From: Breviolum minutum Mf 1.05b.01
Lineage: Eukaryota > Sar > Dinophyceae > Suessiales > Symbiodiniaceae
Direction: 5' to 3'
DNA length: 64,000 bases
Assembly (NCBI GenBank): GCA_000507305.1
Contig: DF241462.1
Coordinates: 1 to 64,000 of the forward strand
The notes under the pieces are model-generated. The model had not been told where the DNA came from and did no database searches. It was given only the letters and a program-made list of their open reading frames with translations. The translations under genes were made by a program, and so were the position numbers. Positions 26,401-41,400 of the stretch are shown piece by piece. Every line of letters starts with the position of its first letter. The stretch's first letter is position 1.

Positions 26401-29400
26401 CGTTGGGTCTAAAGATATCGAGGTCGGAAGTTTGTTTGATGGAAGCTGTGCAACAAAGTGCTTGGAAGTGACTGATGTGTTTTTCACGGTGGTTTTTGAG
26501 TAAGCAAAACGCATAGGATCCATGGGACTGGTATATTTACCTACATTTGGCTAAAATTTATGGTAAATGTAGGGAAATATACCATACATGGATCCTATGG
26601 GAAAGTGAACTAAAGTGAACACCTTGCTTTTTCAGCTGTTCTTTGTTTGGAAAATCAAGGAGAAAAAAATACCATCTAGGTGGTGGCAACTCAAACGTCT
26701 TTTAATTTCTACTCGGATCCCAGAGATGATCAAATTTGACGAGCATATTTTTCAGACGGGTTGGTTCAACCACCAACTAGCCATGTTTCGAGACTCTTGT
26801 TAACTTGCCTGGTCCTTTCGCTGTTGGACTCACAAGTACATTAACCTAGCGTATCAAATAAGAACCCACGGACAACGAAAACGAATCTCAAACATGATTT
26901 CCCATAGGATCCATGTATGGTATACATATCTACATTTACCATGAAAATTTCCCAAATGTAGGTGTATATATGTCATACATGGATCCGATGTGTTCACAAC
27001 AACATGTTGGTCAGTGTTCACACAAAGACCTAACAATCATTTTGTTTCATTTTTGCGATCCGAAAGTACCTACAAATTTCCAAGGATACAGATATCTCAT
27101 CAAATGTGCCCGGATCTTTTGATGATACATAGGTGTTGCCGCTTTACCTTAAAACTCAACCAAATTATCTAGGTGTGGTGAAAGAAGTGACAATGAAAAG
27201 GGACAAGAGACAAGCAAAAGAGCTGTTTGGAAAATGACCTCTTCGCCTCTTCGCCTTCAAGAGCTTAAGTTTGGCTTGTGCAGCTGGAATCGAGAAGAAA
27301 GGTACAAGTAGGGATCACACCACCCACTGGCTTTTAGAATCTTTTAGATCTTTATATACATACCTGGGGAAGTCTTATTGTTTCTTCCGGGCTTTCAAGA
27401 GCACACAAAGAGTTCTTGAGGCCTTGTGTTTAGCATGCTTGCTAGGCATTGCCTATGAATATGAATATGTAAATATGTGAATATATTTTCCCTTTTATCA
27501 GACTTCAACGATATTTTCCATCTCCAGATGTTGAGGAGAAAGGCATCATTGATGCCCACTATTCAGCCATCGCGGCAGTGGGAATGGTGTGGGACCATGG
27601 CTCATGGTGATTGTAGTTTCACCTTTGCTTGGAGGAAGTGGAAAAGGAGTCTATCCGAGACTAGTTTCCTCTACAATAGGGTGATGGAACCCCCAACAAG
27701 GATAGTTGATGATACTGTTGATGGAAGAATTCCTGCACCACCTGGGGTATATAAACCTGGTAAATAATGGGATAAACTACCAACCTCAACTGTAACTGGT
27801 TAGCCGGATTTCTGAACCATCAACAGTAGTTGTATCTTAGAAGTAGATGATAAGGATGAACCATTGCATTTCCAAAGGATCCATCCGTCCAATTCGTCCG
27901 ATTCGTTTTCAATAAGGTCGATGATTCATGATGACTAAACTAGATGACGTTCCAACTATTCACGCATACCGTAGGATCTACTGTATGTCACATGTATATA
28001 TATATATAAATACACTGTACATATCCAATCACTACAAGCAGATGCAAACACATTGCTTCCCCACTAATTTTGACCCTGTTAAAGGAATGAACATAAGTTC
28101 CAATCCGTTACATCAACAATCCCCAACAAAAATCGGGATTTTGTTGACCAATGATTTTACTAGGTGGTGGTTTAGGTTTTAAAAATTCTTCATTTTCACC
28201 CTTGAAATTTCCATGATCCAATCTGACGTTGCGCATATTTTTTTGCAAAATGGGTTGGTGAAAAACCTGAGAGGATTTCCCGAAAATAAAACACCACATC
28301 GCCACCCCGAGGCTCGAGACATGACAACTCTTGGTCGGGATTTCCTCAGGATTTCTCCAAGAATTGATTTTTGTTTTGGAGATCAGATGGGGCAAAACGG
28401 TTGAATCATTGGATGGTTTTGTTGGTGTTTTTTGAAAATGGTAGGAAAATGATGGCTGTTGGTTTTTGTTGTATCTTAACCTAGTTTCTGGAGTATTGAT
28501 GTTGCGTCAGTCAATGCTGAGGCATTTGATGACTCAGATTATCCTTGTAAGACTTCAAATCGACCAGTTTGGAGGATTTGGGCCTTCACTCAAGGCCGAC
28601 TCAAGCATGCTAAGTGCAAATATTCATGACATGAATTGCAATCTCCATGCATTTTGGGCACGTAGATGCTACCTTGGTTGTCGGGTTGTTGATGGGTTGA
28701 TTCATTTCTCGATGGTTTTTTCCCAACAAGTCGCTGAGTTTTGACCTGAAAATTGACATATACTATACTTTTGACTTTAACATGGGTATACAAGTTGTGA
28801 CTTCTCCAGTTTCTCAATCTAAATTTGGCTTGGTGAAATTCTGACAAATTTTGATGTACCCCAAGTATTTCTAGGGTCTTGGCCACTTTGCCACCTCCAA
28901 ATTGAGGACTTCCTGCTGAAATCTTAGGACCAGATAATCAGGTCAAATCTTTCAAAACATGTTTCTTCTCCCCGAAACTATGTAACAGCTCGGCCACATT
29001 CACATGTGGCCGTCCTTAACAATTCAGGAAATTTCATCCATCCAACTTCCCTTGACTTTCAGGGGGCGAACTTGGCGAAGTTAGTTTCAGGGAGGTCCAT
29101 TGGTCCCATCAGCTCGCTCGTTGGGTTGGTCCAACCTCAAAGGTTTGGAGGCAGTTGAAGAGAAGTTCCAAGTCTACGGCAGGTGACATTGGACAAACGG
29201 GGAGAAATGGATCATCCAAGACACCCCCATGGGGGGTGTCTTGGTTGGTTGGTTGATTGGTTGATGGTGATGAGGGTAGATAGTGAATACACAACAAATG
29301 AATGATGATAGCTAGAATGATGTGAAGATGGCTGGATAGAAGAAGAAGATGAATAAGGAATGATGATATAAAAAACCAATGGACTGATACCATACTAAAC

Positions 29401-32400
29401 TAGTGCAGCCTGCACTCTTACACAAGCCGGGCGGAGTGTCTCGCAAGCCCTGTAAACGGGGCCTAAAATTGAATCAGTGGAAACTTTCCATTTTAAGCCA
29501 TGAAAAATTCCGACCCAATGTATACATTCAGCACGACATCCAATTTCTCGACATTTTTTAAAGGAATCCAATGGTGGCAATATTTGGGAAAGGTCTGTTA
29601 GAGAAAACCTCAAGAAGTTTTCAGGAAGCTCAGCTTTTTTGGGTGTTTGGGGAGGATTCTGTTTAAAATGGAAAGGTTGCTGTTACAAACCCCAGTGCCT
29701 GGGTTTGTTGGGTTTTTTTCCTAAGTGAACCTACCTTGGTTGACCTTATGTTTCCCTTACATTTATCAAAAGACGTGAAAACAGAGCTGCAGAATCCTCA
29801 AAGTTATCGACTAGTATAGCATGGCATGTTAACATACTGTTGATGGAAGAGATCCTGCACCAGTTGAGGTTGGCAGTCTATCCCAGTATTTCCAGTTTTT
29901 TTTAAATATCCCAGGTGGTTGTTTGGGATTTGGGATTTCTGAACCATCAAGAATAAAAATAACGGGGCAAGGTATAGCAGCAGTTTTCAAACTTGTCTTT
30001 CCAGGATGACTACTGTTTGTATTTGTATCCCTATCTTGAGCGGAAAGTAGATGGATCTCTTGACCTTGGATGTCTTGACCTCCTCTTGGACCTGGAAAAA
30101 CCTCCACCAAAAAAAATAGGTCACCCCAAGGGTCAATTCAACTACATCCAGATCCACAACTAGACAAAAGGACCAAGTTTTTTTCAGAAGTTTTCAGCAG
30201 GTCCCTAGGTGTCATGATTTATGATATTTATGTAGTTTTATGATGTTAGTTTCCCCTTGTGAAAAGTGTATCTTCTGAGAAAAATTGCACCCAGCTTTTT
30301 TTTTCCTTGGGACAGACTTTGGTGCCCCAGATCTTTGCAAGATGCCATGGCGGCGGGGGAAGTGTGTAGCGCTGTCACTGCCATGGAGGTGGGATCGTTG
30401 TCGGGGAGGGGATGATCTGTTGAAAAAACATGACTCGGTGGTGTTTTCAAATATTTGTTATTTTCACCTCTACCTGGGGAAATGATCCAATTTAACGAGC
30501 ATATTTTTCAAATGGGTGGCTCAACCACCAACCAGATGAGGCTTTGGGAGAGTTGGGATGCTTCTTTAAGGAAATTATCCAGATGATTGTGACAGTGACA
30601 GACATGTTTCAGACTTGAAAGTGGTGGTTTCAAGGAAGTTTTATACCATTTTCAATTAGATGTCCTACTTAGACAAAGATACGTGTTTTTTGTGTTTGTG
30701 CACCACTAAAGCTTTATTAAACCTGATTTGCAGTTGAATGACCCTTTTTGGGTGCGGTTTTTGCAGAAGAGTTTTTTGTGAAACGCCATTCCTTTCAGAT
30801 CCAGTGTGCTCCTTCCCCACAAATTTTCGAAGGCAAAGGGATCACGACTGTTCCTTCATGTATTCGTTTAGCTTCACCAAAGAATGTCTCGTGGTTTGGT
30901 GCCACCTACATGGAGGGGAGGAATCATAGAATCCATGTGGAGAAAGGAATACACGTTGTTGATGTGTGAAGATTTCTACATAAGTTGTTGACTTATGTCA
31001 AGATTTTTCAGATATGGTGAGATATTGAAAAATCGTACATCTACCACCTCTTATGTTGAGGCCTGATTAGCAACACCCTCCCAGATCACCCTCCCGCCCA
31101 TGGCAGATCTTGGATGTGACACCTTCGGAGCTTCTTCGTCGCTGCTTGGCAGCCGGCTATGAGAAATTGAGGTGCTGCAAGTGAAACTAAGTGAAACTGT
31201 GGCGTCACGACACCAAAGAGGCAACGAAATATAGGCAACCCCAGGAAGATTTTTGTTTGGGCAAGATATGACTTGAATCCTGGCTACGAACTATGGGAAA
31301 AAAAAATTGCTTAATTAGCGGGAAGCTCAAATTGAACACTTATGTTCAGGTTGTTGTACTATTTATCGGAGAAGTTCACTCAAAAGGATGGTTAAAGATC
31401 CTGATGCCCAGTGTATCCAAAAGGGTCAGCCGCTTTCTTGGTTGGGAAGATGACTTTCTAGATTGCTCAGATCATCCCAGATTTACAATGTGAAACATTT
31501 CTCATGGTTCACCTGACACTGCAAAAACCTACATCCACAGGTCAGGCCTCTACTGCGCACGACTCGAAGGTGGCAAGACTGGTCAGATCTCTGGTGGCAT
31601 TTACTACTTTTGGTGCGTTAAAACGGTCCTTGCTTTTGAATAATACTGTTGATGGTTCAGAAATCCCAAACAACCACCTGGGACCTATCTGGGATGTATA
31701 GAAACCTTGTACATAACGGCCTAAACTACCAACCTCAACTGGTGATCGCCGGATTTCTGAACCATCAACAGTATCAAGATCCGGCTGGACCAATGAAATT
31801 GAACAACTCCTGTGATCATCTATAGCCTCCAGGGAACTAACTAACATATCCCACCAAACGAAAAAAGGAGCCAAATCATCAACTCAAAGATACCTTGGGT
31901 GGGGACATGTTAGCTTCAGATTTCTGGCCCCAAACTGGCGAATGATGCGAAGCCTAAGGCTCTTCGTGCTGAACGGCTTCTATTCACGCATGCGTGAGAA
32001 GTCACGACCTCAAACCCAAGTGAGCTCACTGCGTTAACTTTAGAAACCATTTTGATGGTTGGGAAGAGGATATGATCTACCATGATGGTTGTTGATATCC
32101 CATTTTACCAACCTTTTTGATGGTATCTCTAATGAAAGTAAATGGGATGTGATGCTATGATTCATATATTCGTATTGGATTTCAAAGGCTAAATGGATCA
32201 CTTTCCAAAGACATGGGGATTTGTTTTTTCAGCAGTCCATGGGTAAAAACAACAGTTTTTTGATGCCTATTTCAATGTGGTCGTCCTGTTGGAGGGTGCC
32301 TGTTGGATCCTTCAAGACGAACCATTTGGGTTGGGGACAGGGGAGTCATTTTTGCTGGTCGTATCAACTGCAAGTTTTGAGACTTTTTTCGGGACAAGGG

Positions 32401-35400
32401 CATTTGGTACTGTAGAAACCTTTGAAACGCGCCGTGAAAGGATTTATAGATGCGAAACGTGGATTTCCGAAGGGATGTATCTTAGAAGGTTTTTTTTCAA
32501 GTCGGTAACTTGTGAACGGTTGGCACGGTCTCCACGACTCTGATGATTTCGCTGGTGTGTAAAACGTAGATGGCTTTTTTGGAGCGAGCTAACATGATGT
32601 TCAGATCTTTCTCTTCCAGACTCAAGCAAATGGAAGTCTATTTAGATGTTACTTTCCCAGAGGAACGTTGCAAAAAACTCTCGTTCCCTTTTGGTAATTG
32701 TTGATTTCTCCTCCTTTACATGGAGCGTACATGGAACGAATCTACCCATTATATCTGAGAAGAAAGGGATCCCTCGGCATGAGAGTCATCCCAATCTCCA
32801 AGTCAGGTTCACTGCGGAGGGCGTCACGGTGCATTGGTATGTCGTCAGCTGGTCGCCAGCGGAACTGTTTTGGGGCCCAAGATCGTTGGCATTTTTTTTG
32901 ATTCAAAGTAGGAAGATGCAGGAAACCAAGTGAGAAATGAAAAAGGAATGGTTTTTTTAGGATTTATTTTGGGGGATTATACTAGCCAGGTCTGTGGGGA
33001 TTATAATAAGCCATGGTAAGGACCCGTATTAAACAATCAGTATAATGAAAAGTAAGAGGGTTTTTTGCGTAGCTCAAGTGAGTCTTCATTGGTTCAGGCA
33101 AAACATGAAAATTGTCATAATACTCAGTAACAGTCCCCCCCAAAAAAAACCTCACAAATGACACCTCTTTGGATGGAACAGAAAGGGATAGGGGAATTAA
33201 CGGTATACTTCAACCCTCCAGAAAGTGAATATATAGCTATGTTTTTCTTCCAATAGAGACACGCATCCACCAATGGCAACTTTCTCCACATCAGATTGGT
33301 GACCGTAGGGTGGAGATCAACTAGGAATTTCTAAAACTCAGGAATAGATTCGGGGATCTCAAAATATTTGCCGAAGGGTGAAATCAATGGAAATGCTTAA
33401 TCTCCAAAGAATCTGTGGGCCACACTCTTACCTGCCAACCCATCACAAACCCGCGATCTTTGAGATATCTTTAATTCCATGCCTGATTTTGCTATTTTCG
33501 TAGAATATGATTTTCATAGCACCTGCCAGGGAGTCAGTTTCAATCTATACAATTACAGTAGTGGTGATTGTTCACCTCGTCATGGGAGAATGTTTTTTCT
33601 TTCGAACTCTTCAGATTGGATAGAATTTCTAGAAGAATCAAAAAACTGTGTAGTTTACTTATCACGACGGGAACATTTATCTAGGATTTAGATGGATTTA
33701 GGTGGTCTAAATATCAGCAAGGTTTCCTTCCCAAAATCTCTCCCCTTGAGCAGAATTTGATGGATCTCAGGATTTTGGAGGCCATATGGTCATATCATGC
33801 TTGTGTTTCTTCATCCATACATCAAATCAGAAAAATAGATGATAGTATATATTATACACCCCAGAAAAATACATAGGTATGAATCAGCAACGAATTTATC
33901 AAGTGATTCAAGTGTCCATTTTCATGGGAAGGAAGTAGACTGAAGGTTTCCAAGAGTATATTTTGACATGATTCATGAAAAAACACAAGTTGGTTTCGGA
34001 TATATTTTATAGTTATAATACATATAATATATATATGTGTATATGTACGCATTATTTCTACCCTTGTTATCATGGAAGCACCACGTAAGCACTGCCCAGA
34101 TGTGGTAGGAACATGACCAACACATTTCCCCCCTTGGGCTTATCCCTTGAAAGATGTTGATGCTGAGGTCATGGTCCAATTTTCGAAGCAAAGTCATTGG
34201 TGCCACAAATCCCAAGGACAATTTGTTGATTTGGTATGTGAAATGAAGTCACTGCTGGCAGATGACATGTTTATTGATTTTATCTTTTTTCCGGTTGATG
34301 TTTTTTTTTTTTGCCAGGGTGAAAAAAATTGGAGAGTTGCAGTTGGTGTTCATTTTCTCGGTCTTGTTTTTCTTTGGTGTACCTGAAACTAGCATGTTCG
34401 CACCTAAAAATGGATGGTTGGAATACGATCGTTTCCTTTAGGGTGGTCTATTTTCAGGGGTTATGTTAGTTTCAGATAGATTTTCTTTTGAACAGCTCGT
34501 TTTTTTTGTTTATCCAACTCTTTTCCTTCGAGGATGCGACGGATGGGTCGCTGAGAGCAAGGCATTGGAGTTGTGGGATTCAAAATGATTTTGTGTAAGT
34601 TAGATGTACCAAAAAAAAAGAAAGAATCCAAAGCCTTCGGAAAAAACATCTATATCAATATCAATATCCCTAGGTTTTTTGGAGACGTACTTCAAAAGAG
34701 GTTTGGTAGGGTGTTCAATGAAGCTGAAAATTCCGAGCCAGCGTTTTGAGGAGCAACCTTTACTTTGGTCATCTATGAGAAATCGCATGTTTGTACATAT
34801 TTTGGAGCTGCGCTTTGCAAGTATGTGAACATGTTGTGGTTTTGTAGTATGGACACTTCCTCAAAATGGCAAACATCTCTGAAAGCCATGAATGATAAGA
34901 ATGAGGATCACAAACTCTGTACACATTCCATTTACCAGATATTGCTGTTTCCGATATACATTGAGTTTTTTTGGGTTGTGAAACAACCATCTCAGTTTAG
35001 CTACCTAGCAAGTCATTAGACTTGTTGTAGCCGAAAACATCCATGTTTTTATGTTTTTCTTCTACAGATGTCAAATGTGCCAATTTGTCTCGCGCATGTT
35101 GGTGTTGTTTTTGTTTGGTGCCATGGGATTAGTTTTCTAACGCATCGCTGATGCGATGACTTTTTCCGACTCCATGAGGATCCGCGATGAGTGGGAAAGT
35201 TTGGACTTGAAGGAAGAGACGAACTATCAGGACATCCAAAAGGGAAAAGATGGCTTTACCGGACAAGCGAAATGTAATCAAAATAAGGAGAATCAGAAAA
35301 AAACAGAGGAAAACCAGGGGGGACCACAAAAAAAAAAAGCACAAGACGAAACGTAAATTGAAAGATGATAACACATGTGTGTTGTGAAAGAATTCAACTT

Positions 35401-38400
35401 CATGTTTCACATCTCCATGTTGAGCCAATTTGCTTGATCGGTTCCCAGGACAACGGTGTCCATGCTTCGGCAGGGCCTCTCGAAGCACTTCGAGAACGGA
35501 TGGTGCCGTTTTCGGGAACCGGAAGGAACTTCGGAACGCGGGGATGTGGATGATGTTGCAATGGTGTTACATGTGGGGAAACAAGAATAAAATAATTATC
35601 AAGTAGAATATGTATATATATATATATATAGACACCTATTACCTATGAGATTCTGTGGTTTGAGTAATGGTTGAGTTGTTTGGGATGAAGAAAGTTTGGA
35701 TATCTTTTCAAGTTTTTAATGGATAAAAACAATGGAGTTCAGATGAGACGATGAATCAAGATCATTGAAGTGAGGATAATGTCACCTTGCTAGGTAGACT
35801 CTGGCTGAATGGATCACCCAGCGGGTTTTGACTACCTAAGTTGGGAAAATGATGCGTTTTGACAGGGTAAGAAGCGTTAATTTCAAATCACCATCAACCA
35901 AGCACTGCTTGAAAGAGATAAGAGATCCGAGATCAGGCAGAGATGGCACACATCAATGATACCAGGGGATACCATGGCAGCAGCATGGCAGCGGAAACGG
36001 TTTGGCAGAGTGGCAGTCTGTTTTTTACAATTTCGCACAGTTTCAAAACGGAATGATTTGAAAAAACAAAAGGAACTGCAGCCCATGTTGCGCAGGAAAT
36101 GTCAAAATGTCCAACTTCTATATCTCATCAAAAAAAGCTGTTTCAAAGTCATAGTATTAAACTCAACCTTTCAGAAACTGAGAGGTCGTGCTGCCCGGGT
36201 CGGTCACGATGTAATGATATTGGGTTCCATGGGCCCCATGACTGGTAGCCGCTAGGTGTGGTTGGGAGACGACCTGAAGACTGACAGCTTTGGCCGCAGC
36301 CTCAGGTGTTTTTTCAGCCTACCGAAACCTCCCGAAAATTTCACGCAGGGAAGTTCACACTTTTTTAAACGCCGAGTTTTTTGGCAATCCAATGGTGAAA
36401 GAACTGTGGACGAATGATGAATTTCCCAAAAAATTGAGTGGAAAAACTTGAAGGGTTTTTGCAACCAAAAAGGGCTTGTTTCGGAGAACAGCAAACGTTG
36501 GAAAAAACGTTTGTTTCGCAGAAGCGACTCATTTGAGTCCTTAGACCAAGCGGGTTTAGTATATGTTATAGTTTGAGCTTGGAAACAAACCATGCCCAAC
36601 AAAAATCCCTTTGTTTGCCCAGGCACACCCCCTCCGAGGCAGTTCTTACAACGAAAAGTTTGTTTCATGTGGCCGCAACCAACGGCAAAAACAGTTGTTT
36701 CACCAAACGGCTTTGCCTGCCCTAGTGGCCCCCGACTGGTCATCGCTTCGCTAGTGTTGTTCTAGTGTTTCCGTTTATTTTTTTCGTTTTGTTCTCGTTT
36801 GCTTCCTCTTCTTGTTGTTGTTGTTGTTCTTCTTCTTCTTCTTCTTGTTGTTGTTGTTGTTGTTGTTGTTGTGGTCGTTCTGCTTGTTCTCGATGTTCTG
36901 GTTGTTCTGCTTGTTGTTCTTTCTCCTGCTCTTGCTGGTATCCTGATATCCCCGCGGCGGAGGCCACCCCAAAGGTATCTAAAAGTTTTCGTGGTCGCTT
37001 CGTGTGGGCGCGGGTCGGCCAGACTGCAAGAACACGAACTCCGACAGGGATCAAACGTAAGTTACACATTTGCCTGAAGCAAAAATAATAATTTCAACAT
37101 CCAAACCCCGAGATTTCTGTCAGCGATTTTTTTTCACGACCTCTGTCACCTTCAATTTATGCTTTGGCGAAGGGAATCCATGGGAATCCTCCCCAAAACG
37201 GCCTTTCAAAAACCCTCCGAGAGATTGGGCACCATGGAACCGAGGTCAAGAGGTTGCTGCTACCTGTCAGATTGGTAGGGGTCCCTGAGTTTCCAAAACA
37301 ACGATATGGGAGGGAAAGTCATGGAAAGAAAGTGCTGGATGAAAGGGATGAAGTTGAAGTTTTGGCCTTTTTGATCCTTTTTGGGGATGGCCAAAAAATA
37401 TCCATGAAAATGAAAGATTCAACTTGGACTTGAACATCTAGTTGATGATTGAATCATATGATGCAGGAGGATTCACAGGTATTGGGTTGCTCTCAAGCGT
37501 CTGCCAAAAAGGATTTCAAATCAATTTCAAAATGACTCATGAATGGCAATTTCAATATGACTCATGAATGGATTGATCAATCCTTTTATGGGGTTCAGAA
37601 AATTCTTTATCCTCCCAACAAACAGCTTGCATCTCCAATTGTAAGATTTGATTCTGATGTTTTCCTTCAAAAGCCTTAGTGTTGCCGTCGTTGTGTTGTC
37701 AGTTTAAGGGAGTACGAGCAACACCAGCATTACCCCAGCTCACTCTAAATGTTGCTTCAGTAGAGAACTCGTCAAAAGATGACCTGTCGCTTCAGTAGAG
37801 AGTCAAAAGATTGAATCGTCCATTTTTGGTCAGCAAAAAAAAACGTGCTCAAACTTCTCAGGTAGTTTTTCCGGATCTCCAAAAAAACGTGCCAAAACGC
37901 AGAGGTTTAAAAGACTTGATGGAGAATCCCAGCATGGAGGTTGATGGGAAGACTGGTTTTTCGGCTGCCTGGAAGATGCCGACAGGAAGAGATGGATCCT
38001 GTAGTAGTATGTTTTGGAGATTTCTTGATATATATATATACGCAGCTATATTAGGGTGTTTCCAAAAATAGGGATACCGGGATACCTCAAATTGGATGGT
38101 GAAAATAATGGAAAATCCTATTAGAATGGATGATTTGGGGGGTGCCACCATTTAAGGAAACACCCATATATACGCAGCTATATTTAATATGTTCATTATA
38201 CATTTGGATAAGATACAGTGTGACCTATGCATCTTAAGTGATGCCAAGCAGCGCCTTGAAATCACCTAGGCCGTTGATGCCCGAAATAGGCCAACAGAAA
38301 ATGGAGGTCACATATCCACATTCCCTCAGGGGCCATTAAATGGGACCCTGGGGGATTAAACACTGCAAAATGCAAATGTATGTTGTTATTAGGGTTGGTG

Positions 38401-41400
38401 ATATAATGACGACTCATGATCCCTGTTTCCTTGTGAATACCGCAAAAAGATGGTTGTGGCAGTGATATCCTGAGAACAGTCCTGACATGTCCTGACTATT
38501 TTGATGTTCAATTTCAACGTATTTCAACTCCGTTGGACCTCTGAAATCTTAAGGTCCTGCATTTGATTTACTTGAAGACTTGGATGTCAAAGAAACACTG
38601 GAGGTGAGTTTCTGACCAGGGGGTGGTTGGGTGGATTTGGGATTTACTGGGTAGATGTGAGATGCGATTATTTCGGAACTTCCTAAGAATCACCTTGCAA
38701 ATGGAGTAGATTTGATATCTTACAGTGATTGATGTGGAAATCTCATGCATGTATGTAATTATGCATCTATATATGTCTATAGTCTATATATGTACATGGA
38801 GTGTTACCAGCTGCTTTTAACGAAGAATCAGAGTGCAGAGTCAACAGGTTCCTATGGTTGTGAAGGTTGTATAGGCAGAAAATTGTCCTCCGCCCCGTAA
38901 AGATGTAGATGGCAAAGACCGTGGCCGCGCAAAGGTTGGCACGGTTCGTAAAGGGCCCTGATTCAACCAATACGAAGGAGTTGTTTCCGAATCTGCTTTC
39001 AAAAGATGATGTATGTTTCATATTTTAATCATGTGATACTTCAGATTCAAGATGTCTCAAAACTCCTGCTTGTTGTAATTCCCTGTTTGTTGCTTCCTTC
39101 GGCAACCCCCAGAGGTGGGTGGGGGTGGGGTGGAAAAGCTGCAACATCAACTGACCAACCCCACCACCTTGTCTTCACCGACATCAGATGTCGGTGAAGA
39201 GGTATTGGCATCAGCCAAGTTGAAGACGGCGTGATAACCATGGCGTGATATTGCACAGAAATGGATTTTCATTCAAAAAGAATGACTGGAGCAGCGGGAG
39301 TGTCAGAGAAGGAAGAAGGGCACGGGAGTGTATGTGAGTTTAATCCTTGGATTTCTGTGTGATTTGCTGTCGTTTTGCTACATCCTGCTAATCCTCAGCC
39401 TTTCCGAGTTTAAAGCAAAACATATGCGATGATATGTAAAACAAAAAAATGTTATACATCTTCATATTTCTCCAATACCTGGTCCAAAAAGAGACATATA
39501 TCCAAGGATCAAAAGCAAGCAAGACTACCCAGATTTCCATTTACAAGCATCCAAACGGTGCCTCCTGAGGTGATAGTGAACGGAAAGTTGCAGCTGAAAA
39601 GCTGCTGTTGCTGCGAGATCTCATCAATGAAACGGTAAGGGGTCCCACTCCAGTGTTTCTATCGCGAAAAAACGAGGCAACAAATCCTTGGAATTGATGG
39701 TAAGTCTTCGGAAGGGTTGCAACAAAAAATCCTGTGCAAAGAGGATGCCTTTCAAAAAATCCTCCATTTTAATAGGGTTTTCCATTATAAACCATCCATT
39801 TTGGGGTACCCCTATTTTTGGAAACACCCATATTGATGCCACATGTCGATTCATGTGAACGTTTTCAAGTCACATTTTGGTCACTTTTCTCAATGAAACA
39901 CTCCGGGAGGTAGCGGTTGATCTCCCAGAAATTTCGCTCAGGTAGGTGATGCCATTTCCATCTTCCTGGCAGTGGAGGCCTGGTTCTGTTTCTTTTTTTT
40001 GTAAGATGCTTACTTATTCAAGGATATATATATATATATACAGTATAATTATTTGTATATATAATATAGAGTATATGTAGCATATAATATATATAGTGAT
40101 ATATGGTGTGTATATATATTTATATGTGATATATAGTGTATTTATATAGAGTAGAGTATATATAGTATATATAATATATGTATATAGAGTAGTGTATATA
40201 TATATGACGGTTGAGCAAAATGTCCATGTTCAAATGCGAGTTCTGTCAGTTGCAAAGAAACGACTGGAGGCTGATACCATCGCTCATCTAGTACTAGGTG
40301 TTTTGCTATTCTTTCAAGGAGAATTGTGTCCAGAATTTGTTTAGGGTGATTTACTAGCACGGTCAACCATGCTTTATCAAAGATTCTTCTCATGTCCAAG
40401 ACATGTCCTACAGCCTTTCCCAAGTACTCTTTTTGGCCAAAGTTTATAGCACAACCCTCCAAAAGAGTATTTTTGTATACTTTAATACAGGACCTGTGAT
40501 GAACATAGGTGCGATTGGGTCTAAACTCCCGTTGTTTCCATATCATAGAGGATGGTCATCAACCCAGTAGTAGGGGGTTAGATACCCATTGTAAGGATTT
40601 TCTATTGAAGGTGGGATAACCATTCTCTTTTTTTGCGACTTTTGACCATGGCATATAATCTGACCTGTTGCGCCATCAAGTATCATAGGGAATGGTGGTA
40701 TCCTTAACAATCAACCCCATATACACCTTATGTGGGTATTTCTTGGGTGTATCCCTATGATACCCAGTTAGCAACAACAGATTTTGAACGTTTCGTTGGG
40801 CAAAAAAATCAACTTGCAGGCGGTGCTCTACTTGACAGATTCGGACTGTGAAACCTGGCGTTTCTTTGGGTGCAACTAAGGGGTTTTTGATTGTTGCTGG
40901 ATGTTTTCAATGAAATCATATGGAACATACATATATATATATATTACATATTCTATGATTAAGCTTTTTGCAGATATCCATATTACATAATCATATATAC
41001 GTATACATATAAACATATGAGTCCAGAAAAAAATGTGACACAAATATAGATATTATTACATCATCTATACCTGTATTTGTTACACGCATCAAGGGTGAAT
41101 TTTTTACTGGCCCCCTTCAGCTGCACATCTTGTGGTTTTTTTTTGGGGAGGGCATTTCCTGATCCTAAACTACTGGGATGAGGTTTGAATGGGTTTGCTA
41201 GAATTCACAAACAGACTTCATCAGTTTAGGGCCTTATGGAAAAAATGGGATTTCCTGTGTTTTGGTGTTTTTTTCTTCCCCAAAGAAGGCAAATTCATTA
41301 GTTTCACATTGAAGGTGGGATATTTGTTGACTTTATAAAATGCTTCAATGAAGTAGTGAAGCTCTACACGGAGTGCTAGTGTGTTTGTCTGGAGGTGCAA

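Larger units (their letters stand above)
20253..39569 (+). other. Very large PGM3 intron 2 (about 19.3 kb)
   Basis: Lies between exons g and h. It holds family A, B, C, D and E elements, microsatellites, and at least eight short coding-like segments with dinoflagellate-type splice borders. One microexon of PGM3 could be hidden in it, which would divide it. Confidence 0.6.

Noticed and set aside
30320-30420. Plus-strand reading [20 protein letters not shown] as a PGM3 exon
   Set aside because: At first it resembled the GDAISD segment, but the true match was found at 39942. A minus-strand frame is also open here, so strand is unclear.
36740-37088. Long frames of poly-cysteine, poly-val/leu and poly-glutamine type
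   Set aside because: Products of the TTG/TTC tract, not genes.
40142-40546. Long minus-strand reading frame of 134 codons
   Set aside because: Lies wholly inside a PGM3 intron, its 3' end is made of the TA microsatellite, and no domain is recognisable. Possibly a remnant of a mobile element, but not supported.
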